Below are positions 18,566 through 28,909 of a stretch of 64,000 nucleotides of DNA, piece by piece. Position 1 is the stretch's first letter, and each line of letters begins with the position of its first letter. The notes beneath the pieces are model-generated. The model saw nothing but the letters and a program-made list of their open reading frames with translations, had not been told where the DNA came from and did not search any database. Origin of the DNA: an alpha proteobacterium HIMB5 (lineage in GTDB: Bacteria > Pseudomonadota > Alphaproteobacteria > Pelagibacterales > Pelagibacteraceae); contig CP003809.1 in assembly GCA_000299095.1 (NCBI GenBank), positions 981,001 through 1,045,000 on the forward strand, in the 5' to 3' direction. Position numbers and translations under genes: made by a program.

Positions 18566-19960
18566 CTATAAGTTTTTTGTAATATCCTCTGTCATTTTCT
18601 TAGCGTCTGCAAATAACATAAGTGTATTTTCTTTATAGAATAAATCATTATCAATACCAGCATATCCAGGAGATAAACTTCGTTTAACAAATAAAACAGA
18701 TTTACATTTTTCAACATCAAGAACAGGCATACCATAAATTGGACTCTGAGGATCTGTTTTAGCGACTGGATTTGTCACGTCATTGGCTCCAATTACAAAA
18801 GCTACATCGGCATTAGCAAAGTCATTGTTAATCTCTTCTAATTCAAAAACTTCGTCATAGGGAACATTTGCTTCAGCAAGCAATACATTCATATGCCCTG
18901 GCATTCTTCCTGCTACAGGGTGGATTGCATAAGAAACTTTTATATCGTTCTTCTTTAATGTATCTACCATTTCTCTTAAAGCGTGTTGCGCTTGAGCAAC
19001 TGCCATTCCATAACCTGGAACAATTATAACTGAAGAAGCATTTTTCATTAAAAATGCTGCATCATCAGCATTACCACTTTTTACTGGTCTTTGTTCTTTA
19101 TTTTGACCACCAGTTGTTTGATCGGTCGCACCAAAACCACCTAATATTACATTAAAGAATGATCTATTCATTCCTTTACACATAATATAGGAAAGTATTG
19201 CTCCCGACGATCCAACTAATGCACCTGTTATAATCAAAGCTGTGTTTTCTAAAGTAAACCCAATTCCAGCTGCAGCCCAACCTGAATAAGAATTTAACAT
19301 TGAGATTACAACTGGCATATCTGCACCACCGATTGGAATGATGATTAAAAATCCAATTAAAAAAGAAACTGCAATTAATATCCAAAATAAATTAGATGAT
19401 TGAGTAGAACAAAGATAAATTGTTAATATTACAATTAATATTAACAATAAAGCATTTAATAGGTGCTGACCTTTAAAAGTTATAGGTGCACCAGACATTA
19501 TTCCCTGCAGTTTTAAGAATGCTATAACTGATCCAGAAAAAGTTATTGCACCTACCGCTGCTCCAATCGCCATTTCAATTAAACTCGCAAGTTTGATATT
19601 TCCAGGTGTCCCTAAATTAAACGCAGCAGGATTAATAAACGCTGATATTGCAACAAATACTGCTGCTAAACCGACTAAACTGTGAAATCCTGCTACTAAC
19701 TCTGGCATTGCAGTCATAGGAATACGATATGCAATAAATGCTCCAACACTCCCACCTATTGCCAAAAATATTAAAACATAAATAAATCCAGAACTAAAAT
19801 TACCTACTGAAAGGAATGTTACAGTTACAGCTATAACCATTCCAATTATTCCAAACAAATTTCCTTGTCTTGAAGTTTCAGGAGATGACAAGCCCCTTAA
19901 AGCTAAAATAAATAATACCCCAGACACTAAATATAAAATTGCAGAAAGATTTGCAGACAT
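18566..19960 (-). CDS. pntB: NAD(P) transhydrogenase subunit beta
   Basis: A 464-residue protein with about nine membrane helices in the first 260 residues, followed by the NADP-binding domain III. Domain III shows VIIVPGYGMAVAQAQHALREM, HPVAGRMPGHMNVLLAEA, GANDVTNPVA and KRSLSPGYAGIDN. With PntAA and PntAB it uses the proton gradient to reduce NADP from NADH. It is the last of three tightly packed pnt genes. Confidence 0.97.
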   Translation of the reverse strand: MSANLSAILYLVSGVLFILALRGLSSPETSRQGNLFGIIGMVIAVTVTFLSVGNFSSGFIYVLIFLAIGGSVGAFIAYRIPMTAMPELVAGFHSLVGLAAVFVAISAFINPAAFNLGTPGNIKLASLIEMAIGAAVGAITFSGSVIAFLKLQGIMSGAPITFKGQHLLNALLLILIVILTIYLCSTQSSNLFWILIAVSFLIGFLIIIPIGGADMPVVISMLNSYSGWAAAGIGFTLENTALIITGALVGSSGAILSYIMCKGMNRSFFNVILGGFGATDQTTGGQNKEQRPVKSGNADDAAFLMKNASSVIIVPGYGMAVAQAQHALREMVDTLKKNDIKVSYAIHPVAGRMPGHMNVLLAEANVPYDEVFELEEINNDFANADVAFVIGANDVTNPVAKTDPQSPIYGMPVLDVEKCKSVLFVKRSLSPGYAGIDNDLFYKENTLMLFADAKKMTEDITKNL

Positions 19961-19963
19961 TAA

Positions 19964-20272
19964 TTATTTATCCTTTTTCTTTTTTTTATACATAGCTAAC
20001 ATTCTTTGGGTAACTAAAAATCCACCAAAAATATTAACGGCAGCTAAAATAATTGCTAAAAATCCGTAAATACTAGATGAAGAAAAAATTACTCCATCAC
20101 TTCCAGATAAAGCTGCAATTATGGCACCAACAATGATCACTGAAGAAATTGCGTTAGTAACTGACATCAATGGTGTATGTAAGGAAGGTGTTACACTCCA
20201 TACAACATAATATCCAACGAATATTGACAATATGAATATGCTTAATCTGAATATAAAAGGGTCAATTTCCAT
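19964..20272 (-). CDS. pntAB: NAD(P) transhydrogenase subunit alpha 2 (membrane part)
   Basis: A 102-residue membrane protein with three to four helices and the domain II signature [20 protein letters not shown]. In alphaproteobacteria such as Rhodospirillum the alpha subunit is split, and this is the short membrane half. It lies 3 bases upstream of pntB and 4 bases downstream of pntAA. Confidence 0.95.
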   Translation of the reverse strand: MEIDPFIFRLSIFILSIFVGYYVVWSVTPSLHTPLMSVTNAISSVIIVGAIIAALSGSDGVIFSSSSIYGFLAIILAAVNIFGGFLVTQRMLAMYKKKKKDK

Positions 20273-20276
20273 AATT

Positions 20277-21365
20277 TTATTTAATAAGTGTTTTCTCTAT
20301 TATTTCATCTTCTAAATTGATATTTAATTTTTTATTTTCTTTATCATACAAATTAGAGATAAAATTAAATACATTTTTTGCATACAAGTTAGAAGCTGAT
20401 ACTGGTAGTTTATTTAATATATTAGCATCTCCTAAAATTTTAACACCATTTTTTTCAACAATTTTATCAACTTCAGTAAAAACAGTGTTTCCTCCTTGTA
20501 CAGCTGCTAGATCGTAAATAATTGAACCTGCTTTTAAATTTTTAAACATATCTTCTTTAATAATTTTTGGAGCTTCTCTACCTGGAATCAAAGCAGTACA
20601 AATTATTATATCAATTTTTTTTAATGTCTCTGATAATAATTCTTCCTGTTTATTTTTAAATTCATCTGAAGCTTCTTTTGCATAACCACCTTCTGTTTCC
20701 AAATTTTCTGATCCTTCAACAGTTAAAAATTTACCACCTAAACTTTCAACTTGTTCTTTGGATGCCATTCTAACATCAGTTGCGAATACAACGGCCCCCA
20801 TTCTTTTAGCTGTTGCGATAGCTTGTAATCCTGCAACCCCTGCCCCAACTATTAATACTTTTGCTGCAGGAATTGTGCCAGCTGCTGTCATCATCATAGG
20901 AATTGCTTTTTCATATACTTGGAAAGCTTCCACCACAGCTTTATAACCAGCCAGATTAGCCTGTGATGATAAAATATCCATCGATTGGGCTCTTGTTATT
21001 CTTGGTAGCAACTCTAATGAAAAACAATTTACTTTTTTTGACTTTAAACTCTCTAATTTTTCTTTATTTAAAAAAGTGTTTAATGAACCAATCAATGTTT
21101 GATTTTCTTTAAATAATGATAACTTTTCTTCATTTGGCAAACCCAATTGAACAACTATTTCAGAATTCTTAATTATTTTATTTTCATCTTCTAAAAAGTT
21201 AACTCCTAAATTTTTATATTCTTCATCACTGAAACCTAAGAATGTTCCATAATTATTTGGTAATGTTAAATTAAATCCTAAACTAATATATTTTTTTGCA
21301 ATCTCAGGTGTAATAGCTACTCTTTTTTCTAACTCAAGGTTTTCAGCTATTGAACCTATTTTCAT
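20277..21365 (-). CDS. pntAA: NAD(P) transhydrogenase subunit alpha 1 (NAD-binding part)
   Basis: A 362-residue soluble domain I, homologous to alanine dehydrogenase. It opens [20 protein letters not shown], carries [16 protein letters not shown], the nucleotide motif [22 protein letters not shown], and [12 protein letters not shown]. The split from the membrane half is normal for alphaproteobacteria. It begins the pnt trio and is 12 bases downstream of a small membrane-protein gene. Confidence 0.96.
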   Translation of the reverse strand: MKIGSIAENLELEKRVAITPEIAKKYISLGFNLTLPNNYGTFLGFSDEEYKNLGVNFLEDENKIIKNSEIVVQLGLPNEEKLSLFKENQTLIGSLNTFLNKEKLESLKSKKVNCFSLELLPRITRAQSMDILSSQANLAGYKAVVEAFQVYEKAIPMMMTAAGTIPAAKVLIVGAGVAGLQAIATAKRMGAVVFATDVRMASKEQVESLGGKFLTVEGSENLETEGGYAKEASDEFKNKQEELLSETLKKIDIIICTALIPGREAPKIIKEDMFKNLKAGSIIYDLAAVQGGNTVFTEVDKIVEKNGVKILGDANILNKLPVSASNLYAKNVFNFISNLYDKENKKLNINLEDEIIEKTLIK

Positions 21366-21377
21366 ATGATTAAAAGT

Positions 21378-21488
21378 CTATAATAAGAAAATTGCCATTA
21401 AAACTAAAACTAAGACAACAGCAACTGTTCCCCAGGTAACAAACTTTGTAAAATTATTCCAAGTTTCTTTATGGTTTTCATTGTCCAT
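21378..21488 (-). CDS. aa3-type cytochrome c oxidase subunit IV (36 residues)
   Basis: A very short gene of 36 codons, opening MDNENHKETWNNFTKFVTWG and followed by one membrane helix rich in Val and Leu. This is the layout of the bacterial aa3 oxidase subunit IV family (COX4_pro_2): a polar N-terminus with the T-x-x-x-F-x-K pattern, then a single helix. In alphaproteobacteria this small gene is often next to pntAA, as here. It begins 3 bases downstream of the rpmJ stop. Confidence 0.75.
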   Translation of the reverse strand: MDNENHKETWNNFTKFVTWGTVAVVLVLVLMAIFLL

Positions 21489-21491
21489 AAA

Positions 21492-21617
21492 CTACTTTTG
21501 TCTTGCTTTAAATTTTGGATTTGTTTTATTGATCACGTAAACTCTTCCTCTTCTTCTTACGAGTTTAGAGTTTAAATCTCTTTTTTTAACTGATTTTAGA
21601 GAACTTTTAATTTTCAT
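21492..21617 (-). CDS. rpmJ: 50S ribosomal protein L36
   Basis: A 41-residue basic protein opening [20 protein letters not shown], then [20 protein letters not shown]. It is the alphaproteobacterial L36 form with no cysteines, so it does not bind zinc. The stop at 21492 is followed after 3 bases by the subunit IV gene. It lies just downstream of 5S rRNA on the same strand. Confidence 0.93.
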   Translation of the reverse strand: MKIKSSLKSVKKRDLNSKLVRRRGRVYVINKTNPKFKARQK

Positions 21618-21631
21618 AATTTTTTATCAAT

Positions 21632-21745
21632 GCCGGCGACGTCCTACTCTTCCATATCTTAAGACAAAGTACCATCGGCGCTGAAAGGCTTGACTTCCGA
21701 GTTCGGAATGGGGTCGGGTATAACACTTTCGCAATAATCACCGGC
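21632..21745 (-). rRNA. rrf: 5S ribosomal RNA, detached from 16S-23S
   Basis: On the minus strand the gene starts GCCGGTGATTATTGCGAAAG and contains the universal ACCCGACCCCATTCCGAAC block, CGGAAGTCAAGC, CGCCGATGGTACT and GGAAGAGTAGGACG. The ends pair as GCCGG/CCGGC. No 16S or 23S lies in the window. In Pelagibacter genomes the 5S gene is known to be separated from 23S by HVR2, which fits the 42 kb polysaccharide island that begins right after it. It has its own promoter-like sequence upstream. Confidence 0.95.
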
Positions 21746-21751
21746 TCGGAA

Positions 21752-21779
21752 TTTATATATATTAATTTAAATTTGTAAA
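21752..21779 (-). promoter_or_regulatory. Promoter of the stand-alone 5S rRNA gene
   Basis: The minus strand reads TTTACA (21774-21779), a 16-base spacer, then TATAAA (21752-21757). Six bases further on is the first paired base of 5S rRNA (21745). Element quality, spacing and distance to the start all suit a vegetative promoter, and the 5S gene needs one because no rRNA gene precedes it. Confidence 0.65.
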
Positions 21780-21796
21780 CAAAGAATTTAGGATAT

Positions 21797-22687
21797 TTAA
21801 TGGTTATTTGTTATATCATTTATATAATCTTTAAGATCAAATTTTCCAAAAAACTTGTGTACTTTATTTGATAAGTTCATGTTTGTTAGGGCTGAGGCAT
21901 ATCTTTCTCCAGGGCGAGAGGGAAGATACTTTATTTTAGATCTAAACATTTTTGCGACTTGAATAATTGAGTAACTTTTCTTATTAGCTATACTGTAATG
22001 TCTGCACTTATTTTTTTTCCATGCATAAAAACAAGTTCCAACAGTATCTAAAATATGAGTAAATCGTCTAGATTGTGTTCCTGGTTTAACAACTGATAAT
22101 GGAATTTTTTTTTTATACTGATCCTCAAAAATTCCTATTACTGTTGCCATTTCACCTGTTTTAATTTGCCTTGGTCCATAAACATTATAAAAGTAGACAA
22201 TTTCAAATTTAAAATTGTACCAATGTTTCAAATTTTCTAACATTTCCAAATTAGTTGCTTTTGTAAAAGCATATGGAGATAAATTCTTGTCATTTCCCTT
22301 GTTACCAATACTTGCAGATGTTGCTGAATAAATAAGTTTAATTTTATTCAAAAGACAAAAATTAAATACCTCATTAGATCCAATAGTATTTGAATTTATA
22401 CATTCATTCATTTTTAAAAAACTTTGATATATCCTAGAAAATTCACCAAAATGAAATATTGCGTTTATATTATTTTTATACTTGTTTAGCACATTGGTAA
22501 TATCTTTGGTATTTGCTTTAAAATATTTCACTTTTGAATTGTTTATGTGATTTTTTTTACTACCTGATGAATAGTCATCTAAGCTTATAATTTTAAATTT
22601 TGTTTTTCGTACAAAAAATTCAATTAAATTTGAGCCTACAAAACCAGCTCCACCTGTTACTACAATTATATTTTTTTTTTTATTCAT
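21797..22687 (-). CDS. NAD-dependent sugar epimerase/dehydratase (SDR)
   Basis: A 296-residue extended SDR. It has the nucleotide motif VTGGAGFVGSNLIEFF near the start, a catalytic Y-x-x-x-K in SPYAFTKATN, and FYNVYGPRQ after it. The closest type is UDP-glucose 4-epimerase-like nucleotide-sugar epimerases. The exact substrate is not recognisable. It is the last gene of a minus-strand set with fcl and gmd and the first island gene beside 5S rRNA. Confidence 0.82.
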   Translation of the reverse strand: MNKKKNIIVVTGGAGFVGSNLIEFFVRKTKFKIISLDDYSSGSKKNHINNSKVKYFKANTKDITNVLNKYKNNINAIFHFGEFSRIYQSFLKMNECINSNTIGSNEVFNFCLLNKIKLIYSATSASIGNKGNDKNLSPYAFTKATNLEMLENLKHWYNFKFEIVYFYNVYGPRQIKTGEMATVIGIFEDQYKKKIPLSVVKPGTQSRRFTHILDTVGTCFYAWKKNKCRHYSIANKKSYSIIQVAKMFRSKIKYLPSRPGERYASALTNMNLSNKVHKFFGKFDLKDYINDITNNH

Positions 22688-23620
22688 CTATTTATTTAAA
22701 AAATCTTTATAAGTCTCAGATATAGCTTGATTTAAATTTATTTTTGATACCCATCCATATTTTTTTGCTAATGATACGTTTAAAACTTTTCTTGGAGTTC
22801 CATTTGGTTTTGTGTGATCATACTTAATTTTTATATTTTTTTTTGGTACAATATGTTTCAAAATTTTTTGAGCGTAATTTTTTATAGTATAATCTTTACC
22901 TGTGCCAATATTAATTATAGTTTCCTTAAAATTTTTCTTCATAAAAAATATGCATGCATCAGCTATATCATCTACATACACAACTTCTCTTTTGGCTTTT
23001 CCATTACCCCAAAGAATAAGTTCTTTTTTGTTTTTTAATTTTATGTCATGGCACTTTTTAATTAAAGCAGGCAAAAAATGTGAATTCATCAGATTATAAT
23101 TATCGTTTGGTCCAAAAGTATTGGTTGGCATCAAACATTTAAAATTAGTTTTATATTGATTATTGTAACTTTCACACATTTTAATTCCTGCAATCTTTGC
23201 AACTGCATATGCATCATTTGTTTTTTCTAAATTTCCACTTAGTAAATAATTTTCTTTAATTGGTTGTTTGCAGTTTCTTGGATATACACAACTTGAACCA
23301 AGAAAAATAAGTTTTTTCACACCTGTCAAATATGATGAGTGAATTAAATTTGATTGTATAGATAAATTTTCGTAAATAAAATCTGCTTTAAATTTATTGT
23401 TTGAATGAATACCACCAACCTTTGCTGCTGCCAAAAAAACAAATTCTGGTTTATATTTTTTAAAAAAATTCAAAACCATTTTTTGATTTTTAAGATCAAG
23501 TTGTTTTCTAGATCTCAAAATAATATTTTTATAACCTTTAGTTTTAAGACATCTCAAAATTGCACTACCTACTAATCCCTTATGTCCTGCAATGTAAATC
23601 TTTGAATTTTTTTTAAACAT
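22688..23620 (-). CDS. fcl: GDP-L-fucose synthase
   Basis: A 310-residue SDR that epimerises and reduces GDP-4-keto-6-deoxymannose to GDP-L-fucose. It has [12 protein letters not shown] at the start, [23 protein letters not shown], the catalytic [15 protein letters not shown], and [11 protein letters not shown]. It overlaps gmd by 8 bases, and the two form the classic two-step route from GDP-mannose. The adjacent epimerase may further alter the product. Confidence 0.93.
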   Translation of the reverse strand: MFKKNSKIYIAGHKGLVGSAILRCLKTKGYKNIILRSRKQLDLKNQKMVLNFFKKYKPEFVFLAAAKVGGIHSNNKFKADFIYENLSIQSNLIHSSYLTGVKKLIFLGSSCVYPRNCKQPIKENYLLSGNLEKTNDAYAVAKIAGIKMCESYNNQYKTNFKCLMPTNTFGPNDNYNLMNSHFLPALIKKCHDIKLKNKKELILWGNGKAKREVVYVDDIADACIFFMKKNFKETIINIGTGKDYTIKNYAQKILKHIVPKKNIKIKYDHTKPNGTPRKVLNVSLAKKYGWVSKINLNQAISETYKDFLNK

Positions 23621-24656
23621 TCTTTATCTTTAAAATCTCAGAATTAACCATTTCTTTAACTAATGAAGTAATATTAGTCTTTGGCTTCCAGTCTAGTTCT
23701 TTCATTGCTTTTTTTGGTTTACCTAAAAGAGTGTCTACCTCTAAAGGTCTAAAATATTCTTTATCACAGGCTATAATACAATTACCTTTTTCATCATAAC
23801 ATCTTGAATTAATTCCTTTACCTTTCCAGGTATATTTTATCTTAAGTTCTTTTAATACTAGGTTAACAAACTCTTTTACCGAATATTGTTTTCCTGTGGC
23901 AATCACATAGTCAGATGGTTTTTTTTTTTGTAACATTTTCCACATAGCCACAACATAATCTCTTGCATGTCCCCAATCTCTTTTTGCCTCTAAGTTTCCA
24001 AGAAATAAAGTTTTTTGTAGTCCAAATTTAATTTTGCATAAAGCTACTACTATTTTTCTTGTTACAAATGTTTCTCCTCTAACAGGGCTCTCGTGGTTAA
24101 ATAATATTCCATTACATGCAAAAATTTTATAAGCCTCTCTATAATTCACAGTTATCCAATGAGCATAGAGTTTTGCAACACCATATGGACTTCGGGGATA
24201 AAAATTGGTTTTTTCAGTTTGGGGAACCTGTTGCACTTTTCCAAACATTTCTGATGTACCAGCTTGATAAAATTTTGTTTTTTTTTCTAGCCTATGAAAT
24301 TTAATTGCTTCTAAAATTCTCAATACACCTATTGCATCTGCATTTGCTGTATATTCTGGGACTTCAAATGAAACAGCTACATGAGACTGGGCTGCTAAAT
24401 TATAGATTTCATCAGGTTTAATTTTTTTAATTATTGTTGAAACGGATAAGGAGTCAGTTACATCACCATAATGAAGTATAAATTTTCTTTTTTTTGCATG
24501 AGGATCTTGATACAAGTGATCTATTCTACCTGTATTAAATGAGGATGATCTTCTTTTTACTCCGTGAACCTCATAACCTCTTTTAATTAAAAATTCTGCA
24601 AGATAAGATCCATCTTGCCCAGTTATACCAAAAATCAAAGCTTTTTTTATATTCAT
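23613..24656 (-). CDS. gmd: GDP-mannose 4,6-dehydratase
   Basis: A 347-residue SDR that starts deoxyhexose synthesis from GDP-mannose. Signatures are [34 protein letters not shown], the TSEMFGK catalytic Thr/Ser segment, [12 protein letters not shown] and [15 protein letters not shown]. It is the first gene of the gmd-fcl-epimerase set. Confidence 0.97.
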   Translation of the reverse strand: MNIKKALIFGITGQDGSYLAEFLIKRGYEVHGVKRRSSSFNTGRIDHLYQDPHAKKRKFILHYGDVTDSLSVSTIIKKIKPDEIYNLAAQSHVAVSFEVPEYTANADAIGVLRILEAIKFHRLEKKTKFYQAGTSEMFGKVQQVPQTEKTNFYPRSPYGVAKLYAHWITVNYREAYKIFACNGILFNHESPVRGETFVTRKIVVALCKIKFGLQKTLFLGNLEAKRDWGHARDYVVAMWKMLQKKKPSDYVIATGKQYSVKEFVNLVLKELKIKYTWKGKGINSRCYDEKGNCIIACDKEYFRPLEVDTLLGKPKKAMKELDWKPKTNITSLVKEMVNSEILKIKNV

Positions 24657-24726
24657 AATGAAATGTTTTATAATTTAATAATTTTATTAAGTCTAATATT
24701 AATAATCAAAACTTAATAATATAAAA

Positions 24727-25455
24727 TTAAAATTCTTGATTTACATATATATATTCGAATGTTTTTCTAAATGGCATTTTCGATTTATATATTCTCTTAA
24801 ATTTATTTTTTTTTAAAATTTCATGAATGTCAGAAAAATAATAATTCTTCATAATCATATCATCATAATGATGCTCAAATAAGATGAAATGAGTTTTTTT
24901 TAAAACATTTTCAGCACCCTTTAAAACCTCAAACTCATATCCTTCAGTATCAATTTTAATAAAATCAATTACCTCAATATTATTTTTTTGTACATAATCA
25001 CTTAATAATATTTGCTCAACTTCTACTTCTTTGTATAAAGAATTTTCATTAGATTTTTTAAGAAAAAAAAATTTCTTTTTATAATATTTTGAATTTTTAT
25101 TAATTTCTCTTATTGTTGAAGATGAGGATTCGCTAATATGTTTTATAGATATTTTTTTATTAGTAGATCCTAAGGCAAAATTTTCTAAAAAAATTTTTGT
25201 TTTTTTAAACTTAGTTCTTAATTTTTCAGCTTTTAATTTTAATGTATTAAATGTTATCGAACTTGCTTCAAAAGAATATATTTTATCAACTTCAAAATTA
25301 CCACAGAACAAATCTATAGACTCCCCTTTATGTGCTCCAATATCAAAAAAAACACTTAATTTATGAATTCCTCTCCTTTTTAAAAAATTAATAAATTTTC
25401 TTTGATGAAAAAAATCAAAAAATTTTAAAATTTGAAGTGTAAAAAACTGTATCAT
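24727..25455 (-). CDS. FkbM family methyltransferase
   Basis: A 242-residue SAM-dependent methyltransferase. It has the SAM motif FFDIGAHKGESIDLF, FSFEAS as motif II, and the FkbM signature FIKIDTEGYEFEVLKGAENVL, with FEHHY near the end. It likely O-methylates a sugar of the surface glycan. It lies 4 bases downstream of the interrupted membrane-protein gene. Confidence 0.88.
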   Translation of the reverse strand: MIQFFTLQILKFFDFFHQRKFINFLKRRGIHKLSVFFDIGAHKGESIDLFCGNFEVDKIYSFEASSITFNTLKLKAEKLRTKFKKTKIFLENFALGSTNKKISIKHISESSSSTIREINKNSKYYKKKFFFLKKSNENSLYKEVEVEQILLSDYVQKNNIEVIDFIKIDTEGYEFEVLKGAENVLKKTHFILFEHHYDDMIMKNYYFSDIHEILKKNKFKRIYKSKMPFRKTFEYIYVNQEF

Positions 25456-25459
25456 TTAA

Positions 25460-27138
25460 TTACTTTTTTTTTAAATCTGTTTTATAAAAAATTTTAATTC
25501 CATTTTTATTTTTAAGACTTATTTTAATGTTATTTTCACATTCTATTTTTTTTTCATTACAAATTCTAATAATATTTTCAAATCTTTTTTGTATACTAAA
25601 ATATGTTTCATCTATTTTATAATTAGTATTTTCAAATGGATTATAATTGTACTTTTTGTTTTCTTTAATAATACGATCTATATTTCTGCTGAAAAAAATA
25701 AATAAAGTTAAAAAAATTAGTGTGTATGTTTTTAATTGGATATTACCATTAGGCAGTTTTGTTCCTAATAAGTAAGATGCTGGTAAAAAAAATAATAAAC
25801 AGATCAAAGAATATCCTCCATATCTAAGAGAGGGATGATTATAAAACCATTCTATAAATAAAATAATTAAAATAATAAAAATAAATTTCTCTCCAGTATA
25901 ATATTTAATATTTTGTTTTTTATTGGAATAAAATAAGAAAAATAAAATCATAATCATAAATGAAATTCCAATAATAAAGTCAGAAACTTTTGTGAAAAAA
26001 TACTTATTTATCCAATTACTTAACCAATTAAAATTTTGAATATACTGATCAGGATTCTCAACTCTAAAATTTGGTCCCGCTCCAGCTTTCGACCATTGTT
26101 CATACCAATCATTCATTAAATTAACTTCTGATTGAGGAATTGACCAAGAATAAGTATCTAAACAACTGAAAGATACTGGATAAATAACACAACCAGTATT
26201 TAAAAAATTTGTAATCAAAACAAAACTAAAAATGAATGTTGAAAAATAAAATAATGGATTTTTAAAAATAAAAAAAATAATTTTATTTTTTTTTTTTAAT
26301 AAAATAATAAATAATAGGAGTAATAAAAATTAAATAAAGAATGTAAAAAGCTTTTAGAGAAATAATAAGACTTAAAATAACTAATATCTTTGAAAAATTT
26401 TCCTTTGCAAAATCAAAAAAATTGATTATTAAAAATAACTCAATTATCAACAAAAATACTAATATTTGTGCAGATCTGTCACTTCCATGTTCCGCTACTC
26501 TATAAAAAAAAATAAGTATGAATATAAAAGAAAATAAAGTTAAGTAAAATATTCTATCAAAATTTTTATCAAGAACTTTTTTTTTGAATAAGTTCTAAAA
26601 TACTAAAACAAGAAAAACCCATTATCAAAACAGCACCTACTTGGAATAAGAAGTATTTAAAAAATGGTAAGTAAAATAATGAGTTTAAGTAAAAAATTGA
26701 TGATTGAGTTCTAAAACCATGATTAAAATTTCCAATACCTACAAAAAAATTATTTTGTGTTAAGTGATAGATATATGGAAAATGATAATATGAAAAATCA
26801 TCATGAGATTTATATATTAGAACAGAAATAAATAAGATTAGAAAAAAAATATTTAATTTAATTATCTTGGTTTTTTCTTTGTCTTTTAAAAAATAATGAA
26901 TAAAAAAAAATAATCCAACTACTAAAATTATTGAGTTATGAATATAGTTGTGTGCTATAAAAAAATGTGTCAGATATGATAAAAAAATAAGAGAAAAAAC
27001 TCCACACAATCCTAGATAACCATATCCCAAATACTTATTTTCTAAATTCGACAATTTAGTAGTTAAATATCCGTAACCAATTACTGAGTTAATTATCAAA
27101 AAGTAAATTACGATTAAAGGAACTAAACTTGATGACAT
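25460..27138 (-). pseudogene. Large multipass membrane protein, frame broken twice at poly-A
   Basis: Three minus-strand frames form one protein of about 560 residues with some ten membrane helices. Part 1 runs 27138 to about 26577, part 2 (with YRVAEHGSDRSAQIL) to about 26286, and part 3 (VLITNFLNTGCVIYP, WSIPQSEVNLMNDWYEQWSK) to 25460. The breaks are at an A9 tract (26577-26585) and an A12 tract (26286-26297), each one A too long for the joined frame. It resembles the LIC_10190-type glycan-associated membrane family, possibly a GT-C or polymerase-like protein. It may be intact in life, with homopolymer errors in the assembly. Confidence 0.7.
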
Positions 27139-27211
27139 AAATATTAATTATAGTATTTATATTATTAAATATATTTTTTTTAAGTAACATAATAATATTT
27201 AACGTAATTTT

Positions 27212-27886
27212 ATGAATAACCTAACATTATTAATTCCTGCTAAATATGAGTCTGAATCTTTACCAAATGTACTAAATGAATTAAAAAAATATAATTATAA
27301 AACATTTGTTATTTTAAAAGAAAATGACAAAGAAACAATTGATTCTATAAAAGGGTTCAATATTAATATAATTTATCAGAAGGGAGTTGGATATGGAGAT
27401 GCGCTAATTGAGGGTATCAATTTTTGTGAAACAGAGTATTTTTGTATATTTAATGCTGATGGCTCATTTAATCCCAAAGAAATTCCAGAAATTATAAGGA
27501 AAATAGAAACTAATAATTTAGATTTTATATTTGCTTCAAGATATGAAAAAAATGCAGGAAGCGAGGATGATACTATTATTACATTTATTGGAAATTATTT
27601 TTTTTCTTTGATTGGAAAAATTTTTTTCAAATTAAATATTTCAGACATTTTATACACTTTTGTTATCGGGAATTCTAAAAAAGCAAAAGTTTTGAATTTA
27701 AAAAGTACAGATTTTAGATTTTGTGTCGAATTACCAATAAAGGCAAAAAAAAATAATTTTAAGATTAGTACTTTTCCATCATTTGAAAGAAAAAGAATAG
27801 CTGGAAAAAAAAAAGTCAGTGCATTTAAAGATGGTGCTTTGATTTTGAAAAAATTAATTGAATTGTATTTTAAAAAAACTGATTAA
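27212..27886 (+). CDS. Glycosyltransferase family 2 (polyprenyl-phosphate sugar type)
   Basis: A 224-residue GT-A protein resembling the dolichyl/undecaprenyl-phosphate sugar transferase branch. It opens LTLLIPAKYESESLPNVLNE, has QKGVGYGDALIEGI and the DxD-like region FNADGSFNPKEI, then ASRYEKNAGS. The donor is unknown. Its 3' end overlaps the convergent WecA-like gene by 33 bases. It diverges from the membrane-protein gene on its left. Confidence 0.8.
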   Translation: MNNLTLLIPAKYESESLPNVLNELKKYNYKTFVILKENDKETIDSIKGFNINIIYQKGVGYGDALIEGINFCETEYFCIFNADGSFNPKEIPEIIRKIETNNLDFIFASRYEKNAGSEDDTIITFIGNYFFSLIGKIFFKLNISDILYTFVIGNSKKAKVLNLKSTDFRFCVELPIKAKKNNFKISTFPSFERKRIAGKKKVSAFKDGALILKKLIELYFKKTD

Positions 27887-28909
27887 ATTATTTTTTTTTA
27901 ATTTTTTTAATATCAAATAGATAATTGTATAAACTGTTAAATTTATAGAAATTAAAATTATTTGTAAATTTGTGTTATTATAATTCATCATACCAATCAA
28001 AAAAATTGGGAAATTATACATGTTTATAATTAATGATGATAAATTATTGGCCAATAACTTTTTTTTTATTTTTAATTTTAAAATAAAATATAGAAAAATC
28101 AATTGATGCAAATGATCAGTATCTGGATCTATTGCAGCAACTTTTAAAAAAAATTTTCTAATTATTGAAAAAAGAATTTCAAAGCATGGATACCACAATA
28201 GTAAAATTATGAAATATGGAGATATATCGTTATTAATTTGATGTATCTTTATTAAATAAATTGAAAATAAAAATCCTAATAAATATGAACCATTATCTCC
28301 TAGAAAAACTATACCCATAAAATTTGCAATTATCAAAACAACAAGTAGAAAAAATAAATTTACTAAAATATTTTTGTCAAAATTATTAATTAAATCAAAA
28401 TTTGAATTTAAGAGTAATAATAATAGTATAATGTAGTATCCTAATGTTAGACCATTCAAACCATCGATAAAGTTAGAACCATTAATAACAATTAATATAC
28501 AAAAGGCAGTAAAACCAATGTTAATAAATTTATTTTCTAATATTTGATCTACAAGTTGAATTCTGGTTGACTCAATATTTAATTTTGAAAAAATTACAAA
28601 GGTAATAATTATTAATATCTGAAATAACAATCTATACTTAGGTGAATTAAATAATTTATAATCTGATAATGTTCCTAATAAAAAAATACTAAATAAAAAA
28701 AATAATTCTTGGTAATCTAAATAGAAATTAAAGAATAATAAAAATAAGAATACTATATGACCACCAATTGGACTTCCTAAAAAATCTGATGAATACATTT
28801 GATGTGGGTCTAAACTTTTTTTGTGTAACTTATTTATTTTTGAATAAACAAAAAAGATAAATAAACTAGCTAAAATTATAAATCCTAACTTAGTAATTTC
28901 TAGAGTCAT
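27854..28909 (-). CDS. MraY/WecA-like polyprenyl-phosphate sugar-1-phosphate transferase
   Basis: A 351-residue multipass protein (about ten helices) of the glycosyltransferase 4 / MraY-WecA family, which starts glycan assembly on undecaprenyl phosphate. Motifs are GSPIGGHIVFLF, NGSNFIDGLNGLTLGYY (the Mg and substrate loop), GIVFLGDNGSYLLGF, and the DPDTDHLHQLIF histidine loop. It is a strong candidate for the initiating enzyme of the glycan encoded here. It overlaps the start of the upstream GT2 end by 20 bases. Confidence 0.88.
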   Translation of the reverse strand: MTLEITKLGFIILASLFIFFVYSKINKLHKKSLDPHQMYSSDFLGSPIGGHIVFLFLLFFNFYLDYQELFFLFSIFLLGTLSDYKLFNSPKYRLLFQILIIITFVIFSKLNIESTRIQLVDQILENKFINIGFTAFCILIVINGSNFIDGLNGLTLGYYIILLLLLLNSNFDLINNFDKNILVNLFFLLVVLIIANFMGIVFLGDNGSYLLGFLFSIYLIKIHQINNDISPYFIILLLWYPCFEILFSIIRKFFLKVAAIDPDTDHLHQLIFLYFILKLKIKKKLLANNLSSLIINMYNFPIFLIGMMNYNNTNLQIILISINLTVYTIIYLILKKLKKNNLISFFKIQFN

